Shown here one piece after another: positions 32,718-44,276 of a stretch of DNA of 64,000 nt. The position numbers and the translations under genes were made by a program. This DNA comes from UBA710 sp051645705 (lineage in GTDB: Bacteria; Bacillota_I; Bacilli_A; Mycoplasmatales; Metamycoplasmataceae), in NCBI GenBank assembly GCA_051645705.1, contig JBOFBU010000002.1:248001-312000 (forward strand), read 5' to 3'. The notes below the pieces were generated by a model, which searched no databases, was not told the DNA's origin, and saw only the letters and a list, made by a program, of their open reading frames with translations. How positions within the stretch are numbered: the stretch's first letter is position 1; the number at the start of each line of letters is the position of its first letter.

Positions 32718-33716
32718 TTAATTTTTCTCTTTTTTTATAAATTCTTCTATTGTATTAAGAAAATTCTTAGCTATTGAATAATCCATTTTTTTTGTTCCGA
32801 TTATAGAAATATCTCTAATTTTATTATCAATTGTAATTCTTTTTGAAATTAAAGAAATATTATTAGAGTTTGAAATTGAAATTTTAATTTGTTCATCTTC
32901 AGAAACAAATTCTTCCATCATTTCTCAAATTGATTTATTCTCTATAATATGAATAATTTCAGTTATTTTTTCTCTTTCAATTTGCTTATCTTGAATAATA
33001 TAGTTTTCTCCAAAGACTTTATTTTTTTGTTTTTTTTCAAAATAAAAAACATTATTAACAAAAGCTTCTATAAGTTCATCATAATTACTAATTTCTTTTT
33101 TTAAAATTGGTGATAAAAATTCTAGTTTTTTTCTTATTTCAATAATAAGCGAATCAATAAGTCTTTCTTGAAAAATTCTAACCGCTATTCTTAAATCTTC
33201 CATTTTAACAGTTTTAGTTAATAAAATAGTTTTATTTATAATTCTTCCAATAGAAGTTATCAAAACAATAACAACTTCATTTTTGTTTATTTTAGTAAGT
33301 GTAATACTTTTTAAAACTTCTGTTTCATTAGCATTTTTATTAGACGTTACCAGAGTTAATCCGCTTATATCAGAAATTAACTTAGCAGCTTCATCAATTG
33401 TATCTTCAATATTTATTCTTCTTTTTGAAAAAATATCTTTTATTTTAAAATACAATTTATCATCTAAATTATTATTAAAATGTTCTGTATAAAATTTTAA
33501 TCCATCAGTTGTTGGGATTCTTCCAGAAGATGAATGTGTTTTTTCTATAATTTTTTTCTTCTCAAGTGAAGCCATAACATTTCTAATCGTAGCTGATGAA
33601 AGAGATAAATTATATTTTTGAATTAAGTTGGTTGAACCTAATGGAAGACCATTTTCGATATAAGAAAAAACGATTAATTTAAAGATTTTTTTTTCTCTTT
33701 CTGTTAATGGCTTCAT
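32718..33716 (-). CDS. hrcA: Heat-inducible transcription repressor HrcA
   Basis: Represses chaperone genes through CIRCE sites. 332 residues. N-terminal winged helix (LTEREKKIFKLIVFSYIENGLPLGSTNLI, LSSATIRNVMASLEKKKIIEKTHSSSGRIPTTDGLKFY) is diagnostic; the GAF-like domain follows. A TGA Trp is near 32926. Its ribosome site AAGGTGA is within the last codons of the upstream metalloprotease gene, four bases away, so the two are probably co-transcribed. I found no CIRCE inverted repeat upstream of this gene or of lon. Confidence 0.95.
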
Positions 33717-33719
33717 AAA

Positions 33720-35408
33720 TTAACTTCACCTTTTTTCTACAAATATATTGTTGTTAAATAATATATTATTTTTATTTTTTACTAATGAAGGATCAAAAAA
33801 ATTTCTATATGTTGAGGTTGGTCTATATGTTTCTAAATTAATATTATTTTTAACTTGAATAAGTTCATTACTTTCTCTTATATTATTTTTGTTTTTATCT
33901 AATCAAAAATAAAGTGATTTATTTTTTATTTTGTTTATATCTAAATATTCATTAATTATATATGGTTTATAATTTGGTGGCACAACTTTTGTTGTTCCGA
34001 ATGGATTTATTTTTGCAGATGGAATTGAATAAGTATAATTTGGTTTGGCTAATTCTATTGCTTCAAAACTATTTATTTCACTATTTGTATTGTTTTGATT
34101 ATTATTATCATTATCTATAAGAATTGAGTTAATATAATCATAATCATTTGTATTAATAAAACCAGTAAATTTAATTAAATTAAAATTTGCTTTTGAAGTT
34201 GGATCAATAATTAAACTTCCATTAGGTCTTAGTTTGCTTTGAAGATTATTTTTAATAAAAACTTGACTAATATTTGAACCAACACCATAAATTGAATTTA
34301 CTAATGAATTGAATTCATTAAAAACGGGGGCCATTTTTTCTTTAGTATTATTATTAAATACCGCTTCTCCTCCATAAATTGTATCTAAAGAATAAAGACG
34401 AGTAGATTGATTTCAAGAATTTTTAGCTGCCTCTATAGGTGCATTAAAAACAAAATCTCTATTTCTTATTAGTTCAATTGAAAAAGAATTAGGTGTTAAA
34501 GAATTTTTTCTTTCAAAACCATATCAAGGATAAGACGAATTATTATGAGAATTAATTGGATAAAATGCTTCAGTTATTTTTCTTGTAAATAATTCTGAAA
34601 AGGAATATAAATATAATGCATCATTTTTATCTATACCATTATTATTTATAGCCCCATATTTAAATCTAGTTCCCGGTGGCATTTTATCTAAGTTGTAACC
34701 AGGAATATTTGCTCCATAAAAAAGTTCTTTTGTCGATAAAAAATTTGAAATCGTTCCTGAATTATTTAGTTTTCTTTCATCATCATAATGAAAAATTTTT
34801 TTTCATTCATCTAAAAATTTTTTAGAAATGTTTTTATTTAAAAGTAATTTAGTTGAATTTGAATCATTAGATTCAACATTATTTAAATAAAAGGCTTCAA
34901 AATGATGAAAATATTCATGAAATAATGTTGGAAAAACGAGATTAATTTTTTCTTCAATTGGGTAATTTGCTGCATCAGGAAGAAATTGATTGATATTTAA
35001 ATCAATTTCTCTTGTTAAAGGAATATATTGACCTGAAACATTATTATTAAGTATGCCAGTTCTATTAATATAAATAACTTGAAGATCTTCAACTTCTGGA
35101 CCAAATGATAAATCTTGTTTAATTCTTTGACTTAATAATTTAATTCCCTCTTCTCCAAAAAAATAAACAGGTTCTTTGGTATTTTTATCATATAAAGTTG
35201 TATATTCAACTATTTTAATAGGATTATTAATATCTTTTAATAATTCTATTTTTTGTTCGTTGGAATTAAAAGTATTATTATTATTTTCATTTTGAATTTG
35301 AATTATATACTTTGTTAAATAAAAAACTCCAGTACCTATTCCAGTACCTAATAAAATAAAGAAAATTACATTAAAGAAATTTCCTAATTTTGAGCCTTTT
35401 CATTTCAT
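33720..35408 (-). CDS. Membrane-anchored zinc metalloprotease (HExxH)
   Basis: 562 residues. An N-terminal helix (about 10-32) without a lipobox Cys anchors the protein, with the long C-terminal part presumably outside the cell. H164-E-Y-F-H168 followed by HFEAFYL is an HExxH zinc motif in a Phe-rich helix; YSFSELFTRKITEAFYP downstream could supply the third ligand. Other parts are Asn-rich and unrecognised. Similar mycoplasma proteins are, as I recall, grouped as a MYPU_1760-type metalloprotease family. The start is fixed by frame; a TATAAT box ends nine bases upstream (35418-35423), suggesting a very short leader. hrcA follows directly. Confidence 0.7.
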
Positions 35409-35428
35409 TTCATTAAAATTATAACAAT

Positions 35429-37150
35429 TTAATAAGTAAGAAATTTAAAATTTGTTTTTAGTATCTCAATAACTTGTTCTTCATTTTCAGAATTTAAAAC
35501 TTTATCTAAAATAGGTGCTATTTCTTTTCTTGAAAGTCTACTAATTAATTCTCTTGCTTTTAAAATAGAAGAAGAAGCCATTGAAAATTCATCTAACCCC
35601 ATTGCAAATAGTAATGGAATTACACTAATATCTCCTGCCATTTCTCCGCACATACCTACTCATTTTCCTGCTTTATGTGCACCATCAATTGTCATTTTTA
35701 TAAGTCTTAAAATAGCTGGATTAAGTGGTTGATATAAATAAGAAACTTTTTCATTCATTCTATCAGAAGCCATTGAATATTGCATTAAATCATTTGTACC
35801 AATTGATACAAAATCTGCATATTTACAAATTATATCAGTAGTAACTGCAAGAGAAGGAATTTCCACCATTGTTCCTACTTGAATTTCATTTGAAATATTT
35901 TTATATTCTTTTTTAACTTCAGAATAAACTCTATCAAAAATTGCTTTAGCTTGTTTAAATTCATCAACTGTTGCAATCATTGGAAACATAATTCCTAATT
36001 TACCAAACTCTGAAGCTCTTATTAATGCTCTTAATTGAGTTTCAAAAACATCAACTTTATCAAGAGATAAACGAATTGCTCTATATCCTAAAAATGGATT
36101 CATTTCTTCGGGAAACTTAAAATATTTAAGAGTTTTATCTCCACCGATATCTAATGTTCTAATTACTACTAATTTTCCATTATTTCTTTTAATTACTTCA
36201 GAATATGCTTTAAATTGTTCTTCTTCTGTTGGTCAATCTTCATTATCCATATATAAAAATTCTGAACGAAATAAACCAATTGAATCTGCTCCAGATTCAA
36301 TTACTCCTTCCATATCTTTTGGAGAACCTATATTTGCTGAAATATCAATTTGAATTCCATCTTTTGAAATTGACTTTTTATCTTTAAATGTTTTTAAATA
36401 TTCTTTTTCTTTAATATTTTTAAGAGCTTCCTCATTAAAGTTTTTAATTACTTCTTTTGAAGGATTAATAAATACTTCTCCAGTTTCTCCATTAATTGCT
36501 AAAATGTCTCCATCATTAACCATTTTAGTAATATCTTTTAATCCTAAAACGGCAGGAATTTCAAGAGATCTTGCCATAATTGCTGAATGAGAAGTTTTTC
36601 CACCAATATCTGTTACAAATCCTTTTACAAAATTTTTATTTAATTGTGATGTTTCTGAAGGTGTTAAATCATAGGCTACTATAATAACATCTTCATTAAT
36701 ATTAGTTAAATCAACCGGTTTAATATCAAAAATAGCATATATTATTCTTTTAGCTACATCTTTAATATCTCCAGCTCTTTCTTTCATGTATTCATCATCC
36801 ATTTGAGAAAACATTTCTATATATTTTTTTGTAATAGAATCAATTGCATAATCAGAATTTACTTTTTCTATTCTTATCAAAGATTCCATTTCTTCCATCA
36901 TCATCGGATCAGAAGCAACTTGAATATGAGCGTCGAAAATCATAGCATGTTCTAATCCAATATTTTTTATTGATTTTTCTTTTAAATCTTCGATTTGAGA
37001 AATACAAATTTTAATTGCATTTTTTAATTTTAAAACTTCTGCTTCAACATCATTAATATTTTTTTTAGAAATATTAATTTCTGGTTCGTTTAATTCAAAA
37101 ACCTTAGCAATAACTATTCCGTTAGATGCTCCAATACCACTTAATTTCAA
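35429..37150 (-). CDS. ptsI: PTS enzyme I
   Basis: Transfers phosphate from PEP to HPr. 573 residues. The phospho-His is H188 in GGKTSHSAIMARS; ANIGSPKDMEGVIESGADSIGLFRSEFLYM, GDKTLKYF, GYRAIRLSL, GTNDLMQYSMASDRMN and WVGMCGEMAGD complete the PEP-binding barrel. Several TGA Trp codons. TTG start with AAAAGG upstream, 25 bases after ptsH, so the two form an operon. Confidence 0.97.
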
Positions 37151-37175
37151 TTTAATACCTTTTCTAAATTAATTA

Positions 37176-37439
37176 TTAAATTAATTTATTTGCTTTCATT
37201 TCGTTTTTAATTACTTCAATAGCTTCTTCTTCATCAGCACCTGAAGCTTCAATTGTAAATTCATGACCTGTTTTAATTCCAAGAGCCATAATATTCATTA
37301 TTGATTTTAAATTTCCTTCTCTTCCATTTGACTTAATTTTAATTTCTGAGACAAATTTAGAAGCTGCCTGTACAGTGATTGATGCTGGTCTAGCATGTAG
37401 TCCTACTGGATCAATTATTATTGCTGTAAATGTTTTCAT
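37176..37439 (-). CDS. ptsH: Phosphocarrier protein HPr
   Basis: 87 residues. Phospho-His H15 lies in DPVGLHARPAS and the regulatory Ser is S46 in GNLKSIMNIMALG, so HPr kinase control is possible. AAGGAAG ribosome site and a TATAAT box at 37469-37474 give a short leader. Upstream of ptsI. Confidence 0.97.
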   Translation of the reverse strand: MKTFTAIIIDPVGLHARPASITVQAASKFVSEIKIKSNGREGNLKSIMNIMALGIKTGHEFTIEASGADEEEAIEVIKNEMKANKLI

Positions 37440-37468
37440 TTCTTCCTTTAATTATATATTTTTATTTT

Positions 37469-37474
37469 ATTATA
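37469..37474 (-). promoter_or_regulatory. -10 box of ptsHI
   Basis: TATAAT on the minus strand, about 30 bases before the ptsH ATG, leaving a leader of about 22 bases with the AAGGAAG ribosome site. Confidence 0.55.
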
Positions 37475-37508
37475 TAATAACACAATAATATTATTTTTTT
37501 AAATATGA

Positions 37509-40500
37509 TTAATCCTTTTTAAACTTTTTAAATATTGGATATTTTTCTTGAAATGTTAGTGGTTTTGGAATTATTTCAAAAGTTGTAATATTTGAAATAA
37601 TTTTATGACTTCCATAGTTATTTTTAAAATATTTTTCTATTTCTAAAATTATTAAAGGTATTAAACCAAATGAAAATCCAATTAAAAATAATTCTCAATT
37701 AAGCATATCATTAACTGTTGAATTGTTAAAAATTATTTTATTAAGTTGTTCAATACTTAAATTTGTATTTTTAATTAGTTCTTCACTAATAACTGGTCTT
37801 TCTCCGAATAATGAAGCAACCGGAGGAATAAGAGTTGAAATTAAGATAATTGCAAATGAAACAAAACAAGCTAAATAAACTCATTTATTTTCTCCTCATT
37901 TTGTTTTAAAGATTGAAATTTTTGAAGACATTGAAATTGATTTTAATATTCCTCCAATTGTTAGAGAAATAAATGCTGCAATATTTCCATAGAAAAATCT
38001 TAACATAGGAACTCCAGTTTCAATTGCTACAAATACTCCTAAAGTAAAAGCTAAAATTGTAAGTAACCCATTAATTATTCCTGTAACAAAAATTTTAATA
38101 ATTAACTTATCAGCAAATATTGATTCATATTTACTTCTTGGTCTTCTATTCATTAAAGATGAAGTATTTTCTTGAATACCTAAAGCAACGCCGGGGAGAG
38201 TTTCTATTACTATATTATTAATTAATATTTGAATAGTTGTTAATGTAGTTTGGAATTTAATATTCGAATTTATAGCATTTGCTTGATCTATTGTTATATT
38301 AACTCCATTAAATGTTGATTCGTTTAAATATCCTCAATTTCCTATTTCAAAAACAAAATAAAAAATTATCATCCCCAGTACTATTGAAATTATTCCTGCT
38401 ATATTTGATGATAAAAGAAATTTAACTATATTTCTAATACTTTCATAAATACTTCTTCCTGATTTAACTGATTCAATAATTGTTGAAAAATTATCATCGG
38501 TTAAAATCATATCAGCTGCACCTTTAGAAACATCTGTTCCAGTTATTCCCATAGCACATCCTATGTCTGCAGCTTTTAATGCAGGAGCATCATTTACCCC
38601 ATCTCCAGTCATTGCTACAACTTGATTATTTGCTTGTCAAGCTTTTACTATTCTTAGTTTATCTTCAGGAGAAACTCTTGCATAAACTGAATAATCATTA
38701 ATATGTTCTTTTAAATATTCATCTGAAAGTAAATTTAATTCAGTTCCTGTTATTGATTTTTGAATTTCTGGATTAGTTATAATTCCTAATTCTATAGCTA
38801 TTGCAACAGCTGTATTTAAATGATCACCTGTTATCATAACTGGTTTTATTCCAGCACTGATACATTCCTTAATAGATAATTTAACTTCTTCACGCGGAGG
38901 ATCAATCATCCCAATTAAACCTATAAAATCTAAATCGTTTTCAATTTCATTGATATCTAAATTATTTATATTTAAATTGTTCTTATTAATTTTTTTAATA
39001 CCTACACCAAGAACTCTAATTGCTTTATTACTTCAACTGTTATTGATTTTCTTAATTTCTGTATCATCATCAATATTTTTACATTTACTAAAAATTACAT
39101 CAGGAGCACCTTTTACAATAACATAAAATTCATCATCTATTTGATTAATAGATGTCATCAATTTTCTATTAGAATCAAATGGAATTGTTGTTATTCTTGG
39201 AAATTCTTTATCTCATGTAATTGGTGAAAATTTATTTTTTAAGGCTAATTCTAAAATACAAAGTTCAGTTGGATCACCAACAGGTGTTTCTTCTAAATTA
39301 TTTTCATCGATAGAAGCATCTGTACATAGAACAGCATATTTAAGTAATTCTATTTGTTCTTTAGAAAGCTTTATTAAGTTTTGTTTTTCTACATAATTAT
39401 TTTTAAATGCTCATAAATTAGTAATAGTCATTTTATTCATTGTAAGTGTTCCGGTTTTATCTGAACAAATAACACTTGTAGATCCTAAGGTTTCTACAGC
39501 TGGTAATTTTTTAATAATGGCATTTTTACGAGACATTTTTTTAACACCTATAGATAAAATTATATTAACTACAGCATTTAAACCTTCAGGGATTGCTGCC
39601 GCTGCTAATGATATTGCTAAAATAAGTGATGGTTGAACGGCTTTAAATCCTTCATTTACAACATTTTCTATTATAAATAAAGAAAAGAAGAAAGTTAAAA
39701 TTGTAATTATTATTCCAACAATACCTAAATACTTACTTAAATTATGTAATTTATATTGTAATGGAGTTTTAGTTTTGTTTTTATCATCAGAAATTAATTT
39801 AGCAACTTTCCCTATTTCTGTATTATTTCCTATTGAAACTACAATAGCAACACCTCTACCATTTATTACATTTGTTCCTGAAAAAATTTTATTTTTTTGA
39901 TCTCCTAAAGGAATATCTCCTTCAGTTTTTTCAAGATTTTTATCAATAGCATTTGATTCACCAGTCAAAATAGATTCAATAACTTGAAGATTATTTACTT
40001 CTAAAAGCATAGCATCTGCTTGAATGGTATCTCCCGCTTCTACAATTAAAATATCTCCAATAGTTATTTCATTGGAATTAATTAATGTAATTATTCCATT
40101 TCTAATAACTTTTGCATTACTTGAAGTCATTTTTTCGAGTTCTTCTATTGCATTATTCGATTTTATTTCCTGAATAGAACCAAATAATGAATTAATAAAA
40201 ACTATTGATAAAAGAATTGCTGTTTGAGTATATTGAAGAACTACATCTTCTCCTCTTGTTTGCTGATAAATAGAAAGAGCTAAAGATAGAATTCCTGCTA
40301 CTAATAATAAAAGTGACATCAACTCTGTAAGTTGTCTTAAAAATAAAATAAAAAAAGAAACTTGTTTATCTTTTTTTATCGAATTTAAGCCAAAAAGTTT
40401 TTGTCTTTGTTCAACTTCTTCTGAACTTAATCCTTGGTCTATTTTAGTTTTTAAATATTCTTCCTTCTCGGAAGGAGATTCGTCTGAATTGTTATTTTTA

Positions 40501-40511
40501 TCGTTGTTCAT
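37509..40511 (-). CDS. P-type ATPase, calcium/cation type
   Basis: 1000-residue P2-type pump moving a cation, probably Ca2+, across the membrane. Phosphorylated Asp is D351 in CSDKTGTLT; TGES-type actuator loop is LTGESNAI; KGAPDVI binds ATP; MITGDHLNTA and TGDGVNDAPALKAADIG form the hinge. The TM4 motif reads PEGLN, where P2A pumps usually have PEGLP. About ten hydrophobic helices in the usual arrangement. Many TGA Trp codons. AAGG ribosome site. Exact ion is not determined by the sequence. Confidence 0.9.
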
Positions 40512-40580
40512 AATACCTTAAATGAATTTTAATTATTTATTAATTATATCATATTTTATTTTTAAAAAAAGCAAAAAAAA

Positions 40581-40657
40581 TGGGGCAGACAACGGGGTTC
40601 GAACCCGCGCATGACGGTACCACAAACCGCTGTGTTAACCACTTCACCATGTCTACC
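40581..40657 (-). tRNA. tRNA-His (GTG anticodon)
   Basis: Cloverleaf folds by eye: G-1 followed by a seven-pair acceptor stem ending in discriminator C and an encoded CCA; anticodon stem GCGGT/ACCGT with loop TTGTGGT, giving anticodon GTG; T arm with GGTTCGAACC. The genome-encoded G-1 opposite C73 is the His identity mark. Confidence 0.95.
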
Positions 40658-40682
40658 ATAATTTATTACAATTACTCAAAAA

Positions 40683-40688
40683 ATTATA
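40683..40688 (-). promoter_or_regulatory. -10 box of tRNA-His
   Basis: TATAAT on the minus strand, about 25 bases before the mature 5' end, in a suitable position for an independent tRNA promoter. Confidence 0.5.
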
Positions 40689-40774
40689 TACCATTTTATA
40701 AAATTTTTTTCTTAAAACATAATGAAATATATGCTTTATAAAAAAGTTTATATTTAAAAAGTTTTTAAATAAAT

Positions 40775-40810
40775 AAAAATGTTTAAACCTAAATAGATTT
40801 AAACATTTTT
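40775..40810 (-). terminator. Terminator after the triple RidA gene
   Basis: A perfect 13-base inverted repeat (AAAAATGTTTAAA and its complement) with a ten-base loop, flanked by T-rich DNA in the leftward direction. It ends the RidA transcript before tRNA-His; A/T symmetry could allow function in both directions. Confidence 0.75.
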
Positions 40811-40829
40811 TTATTTAGTTAATTATTTA

Positions 40830-42116
40830 TTAACCATTACAGAATTTTAATTTAGGAGGAGTTCCTTCTGCATTAGAAACAACTGCATCTATTTGAACTA
40901 GAGCGTTTTTTTCTATATTAGAAACTTCTACTATTCTTCCAGCAGGTAATGTTTTAGGGAAAAATTGTTTTAAAGTTTTTGAAACTAAATCTATATTTTT
41001 AATATCTTTAACAAAAATATTTAATTTAACAACATCTTCCATTTTGTGATTAATGCTTTCTAAAATAGTTTTAATATTTTCTAAACATTTTGAAGTTTGT
41101 TTTTCAAAATCATCTGATACTAATTCATTTGTTTTAGCATCGATAGGTAATTGCATAGAAATATTATTATAATGTGAAAAAGCAACTGTTTGAGTTGAAT
41201 GACATTTTTGTGGAGCTTTTGGAGTGTTATTTGCATATATAACTATTCCATGACGGTCTTCAACTGCTTGTGGAGGAGTTCCATCACCATGAGAAACAAC
41301 AACTTCAACTTGAACTAAAGCACCTTTTAAAATATCAGAAACTTCAATTACTGATAAAGCAGGAAAATAATTAGCTGCTCTAGCTATTGCTGAATCAGGA
41401 AAGAATTTTTTATATTCTTGTTTAATTATTTCTCTATCTTTAATGTTTTTTACGAATATATTTACTTTAACAATATCATCAAATGGTACATCGATGCTTT
41501 CTAGGATAGTTTTAACATTTCTTAAACATTGATTTAATTGTTCAGAAATTCCACCTTTAACAATTTCATTAGTTTTTGGATCAATTGGTAATTGAGTTGA
41601 AATGTTATTGTAGTGTGAAAAGGCAACTGATTGACTTTGTGCACAACATTTAGGAGCTTTATCAGTATTATTTACAACCTTAATTAAATCTCCCGCTTGT
41701 GGAGCATTTGGAATTGTTCCTTCTCCACATGTTATAACAGCTTCAATTTGTACTAAAGCATTCATTGGAATGTTTTTTACAATTATTGTAGTTGTTGTTG
41801 GTAAATAAGATTTAAAAAATGTTTTAAGTACTTCTTTAGCAACTTCAACATCACTTACGCTTTTAGTGATTATTGTTATTCTAACAACATCATCCATAAC
41901 ATGATTTATCCCTTTTATAACTGCTTCAATATTTTTAAAACATTGAATAGCTTGCTCCTTAATACCTCCAGATACCAATTTATTTGTTGTTACATCAATT
42001 GGTAATTGTGCTGAAAGGTGATTATAATGGGAAAAAGCAACCGTGTGAGAGAAATCACAAATAGCTGCTGGAGCATTTTTTACGTTTCTTGCAAGAACTG
42101 CATTTAATTTATTCAT
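40830..42116 (-). CDS. Triple-domain RidA (YjgF/UK114) fusion protein
   Basis: 428 residues made of three RidA-like domains, about 1-135, 140-280 and 290-428. Each has VAFSHYN (26, 164, 311), a QLPID segment, a helix with Q...CL(R/E)N(I/V), a D(D/E)(I/V)V strand and NALVQI(E/D)AVV. RidA is normally a one-domain protein of about 130 residues that trimerises and hydrolyses reactive imines. The catalytic Arg of the PARS segment is absent in domains 1 (LPTTTT) and 2 (PALS) and shifted in domain 3 (PAGR). A covalent pseudo-trimer is my inference. Good AAGGAAG ribosome site, -10 box at 42158-42163, own terminator: single-gene unit. Confidence 0.8.
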   Translation of the reverse strand: MNKLNAVLARNVKNAPAAICDFSHTVAFSHYNHLSAQLPIDVTTNKLVSGGIKEQAIQCFKNIEAVIKGINHVMDDVVRITIITKSVSDVEVAKEVLKTFFKSYLPTTTTIIVKNIPMNALVQIEAVITCGEGTIPNAPQAGDLIKVVNNTDKAPKCCAQSQSVAFSHYNNISTQLPIDPKTNEIVKGGISEQLNQCLRNVKTILESIDVPFDDIVKVNIFVKNIKDREIIKQEYKKFFPDSAIARAANYFPALSVIEVSDILKGALVQVEVVVSHGDGTPPQAVEDRHGIVIYANNTPKAPQKCHSTQTVAFSHYNNISMQLPIDAKTNELVSDDFEKQTSKCLENIKTILESINHKMEDVVKLNIFVKDIKNIDLVSKTLKQFFPKTLPAGRIVEVSNIEKNALVQIDAVVSNAEGTPPKLKFCNG

Positions 42117-42365
42117 ATTTTTAACTTCCTTAAAATTTTGTTTTAATAAACATATAAATTATAATGCTTTATTTGGTACAAATTTTAAAAAAGTATTAAT
42201 TTATAAAATTAATAAGAAAAAATAAAATATAAAACTTTTTTTTAAAAATATCTTTTTAATTTAACAAAAAAATAAAAAATAATTTTAATTAAGAATTAGA
42301 TAAATAGAATATAAATTTATTAAAAATAAGTTAAAATTAAAATATATTTTAATAATAGAGGGAAT
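42117..42365. promoter_or_regulatory. Divergent intergenic region, RidA fusion and ABC exporter
   Basis: Longest gene-free stretch in the window. It holds the RidA -10 box (42158-42163, minus strand), its ribosome site, and the AGAGGG ribosome site of the ABC gene. A small inverted repeat (ATTAATTT, three bases, AAATTAAT) lies near 42192-42213. No open frame or RNA gene was recognised. Confidence 0.5.
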
Positions 42366-44117
42366 ATGAAAAAACTAATTAAAGTAATTGATAAAAAAAA
42401 TTGGTTTATTATATTTTTTGCTTTATTATCAATTGTTTTTCAATCAATTTGTAATATTCTTCAAGCTCAATATATAGGAGAGATGATTACTTCTTCAAAT
42501 AGTGGGATAAATAATATGTTAGTAACCAAAATTGTTATTACTTTATTTGGAAGTGTAATTTTTGGAATATTAGGGGTTTTTTTAGCAACAACTGTAGCAA
42601 GTAATTATGTTTATAGTTTAAGAAAGACAACATTTGCCAAAATTCAAACTTTTTCATATCAAGATATTGATAGTTTTTCTACTTCTTCTCTTGTAACAAG
42701 AATGACAAATGATATGCAAATTATTTTTACTGGACTTTATTTTATTTTTAGTTTTTTAGTAAGAGGGATTACCATGTTTATTTTTGGTATTTCATATTCT
42801 ACTTCTGTTTCAGGAACAGAATATTCATTAATTTATGCTGTATTAGTTCCTTTATTTTTAATTGTTATTTTAGTTATAGGTAGATTTTCATATCCATATT
42901 TTATGAAAACACAAAAAAATGTAGATGCTGTTAACCGTCAATCAAGAGAAACAGTTTTAGGAATAAGAGTTATTAAATCATTTAACCTTGAAGAAAAACA
43001 AAAAGGTATTTTTAATGAAAAAAGTGAAAATTTAATGACTTCTTCAACTAAGGCATTTATATATTCAGGTCTTCTAAGTCCAATAATTCAATTCTTAGTA
43101 AATGTTTCTGTTATAGTTGTTTTAATAATTGCAGGTGCTAATATTTCTTCTGGAAACTTGGGAGATGTTATTTCATTTATTTTAGTTTTACAAAGAGTTT
43201 TATTTGGACTGATAATTACAATCATTGCTTTTTTTCAAATTTTCTCAACAATTCCTTCTTTTAAAAGATCTTATGAAATATTAAAATGAGAACCATCTGT
43301 TAAATATGATAAGGATTCAAAAGAAATTATTAGTAAAGGAGAAATTGAATTTAAAAATGTTTATTATTCTTTTAGTGAAAAATCAGAACCTCTTTTAAAA
43401 AATATAAATATTAAAATTAATCCGAAAGAGAAAATTGGAGTAATAGGAAAAACAGGATCAGGAAAATCTACTTTAGTAAGTTTAATGTCAAGACTTTACG
43501 ATGTAACTAGTGGAGAAATATTTATTGATGGGGTTAATATTAAAAATTTTTCTTTTAATGAAATAAATAAAAATATTGCTATGGCTTTTCAAGATGTTAT
43601 TCTATTTTCAGGAACAATAAAATATAATATAGCTATGGGTATTAAAGATGATTTAAATCCAGAAGAACAAGAAAAAGCTATTATTGAATCAGCAAAGGCT
43701 GCTGAAGCATGAGAATTTATTCAATCTAAAGATGATAAATTTAATTATTATATTGAACAAAGAGGAAAAAATTTATCAGGTGGACAAAAGCAAAGAGTTT
43801 CAATAGCAAGAACTTTAGCAAAGAAATCTCTTATTACTATTTTTGATGATTCAACATCAGCACTTGATAATGTTACCGAAAAAAAAGTTAGAAATAATAT
43901 GAAAGAGAAATTCAATGCAACTACAATAATAGTTGCACAAAGAATATCTTCAATTGAAGATATGGATAAAATTATTGTTTTAGATAATGGAGAAATTGTT
44001 GGATTTGATACTCATAATAATTTAATTATGAAAAATGGAATTTATAGGGATATTGCTCTTTCTCAATGAGGAGAAACTAAATTTAAAGAAATTACAGAAA
44101 ATAGTATTAAAAATTAA
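42366..44117 (+). CDS. Half ABC exporter with degenerate ATPase site (TM287-like)
   Basis: 583 residues: six-helix membrane domain (about 1-310) and ATPase domain. Walker A at G361 (GKTGSGKS), signature L470-SGGQ intact. The Walker B reads FDD with D495 where the catalytic Glu should be, and the switch His is Q525 (VAQR). This is the pattern of the degenerate half of heterodimeric type IV exporters. The complementary half lies at 59031-60878. Substrate unknown (drug, lipid or peptide). AGAGGG ribosome site. The next two small genes follow at 15 and 0 bases. Confidence 0.9.
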
Positions 44118-44132
44118 AGAAAGTAGGTTAAT

Positions 44133-44276
44133 ATGAGTAATTTTTGAGATGGTACTTTTATAAGTCAAATGAAAAAAACAAACGAAAATTTAAGTAATAT
44201 TGATAAAACATTAAATGGTATTTTACAAGAACTAAAAAAGATAAATGATAGGTCAGAAGAAAATAATAAAAAATAA
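44133..44276 (+). CDS. 47-residue helical mini-ORF before the Abi-like gene
   Basis: Short protein with AGTAGG upstream of its ATG. After MSNFWDGTFI it is a single amphipathic helix with heptad-like I/L spacing (NLSNIDKTLNGILQELKKIN), probably a coiled coil, and ends in a charged tail. One TGA Trp. The next start codon follows its stop with no gap (TAAATG), implying coupled translation. Unknown; an antitoxin-like partner for the HEPN-like protein is one possibility, not shown. Confidence 0.6.
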
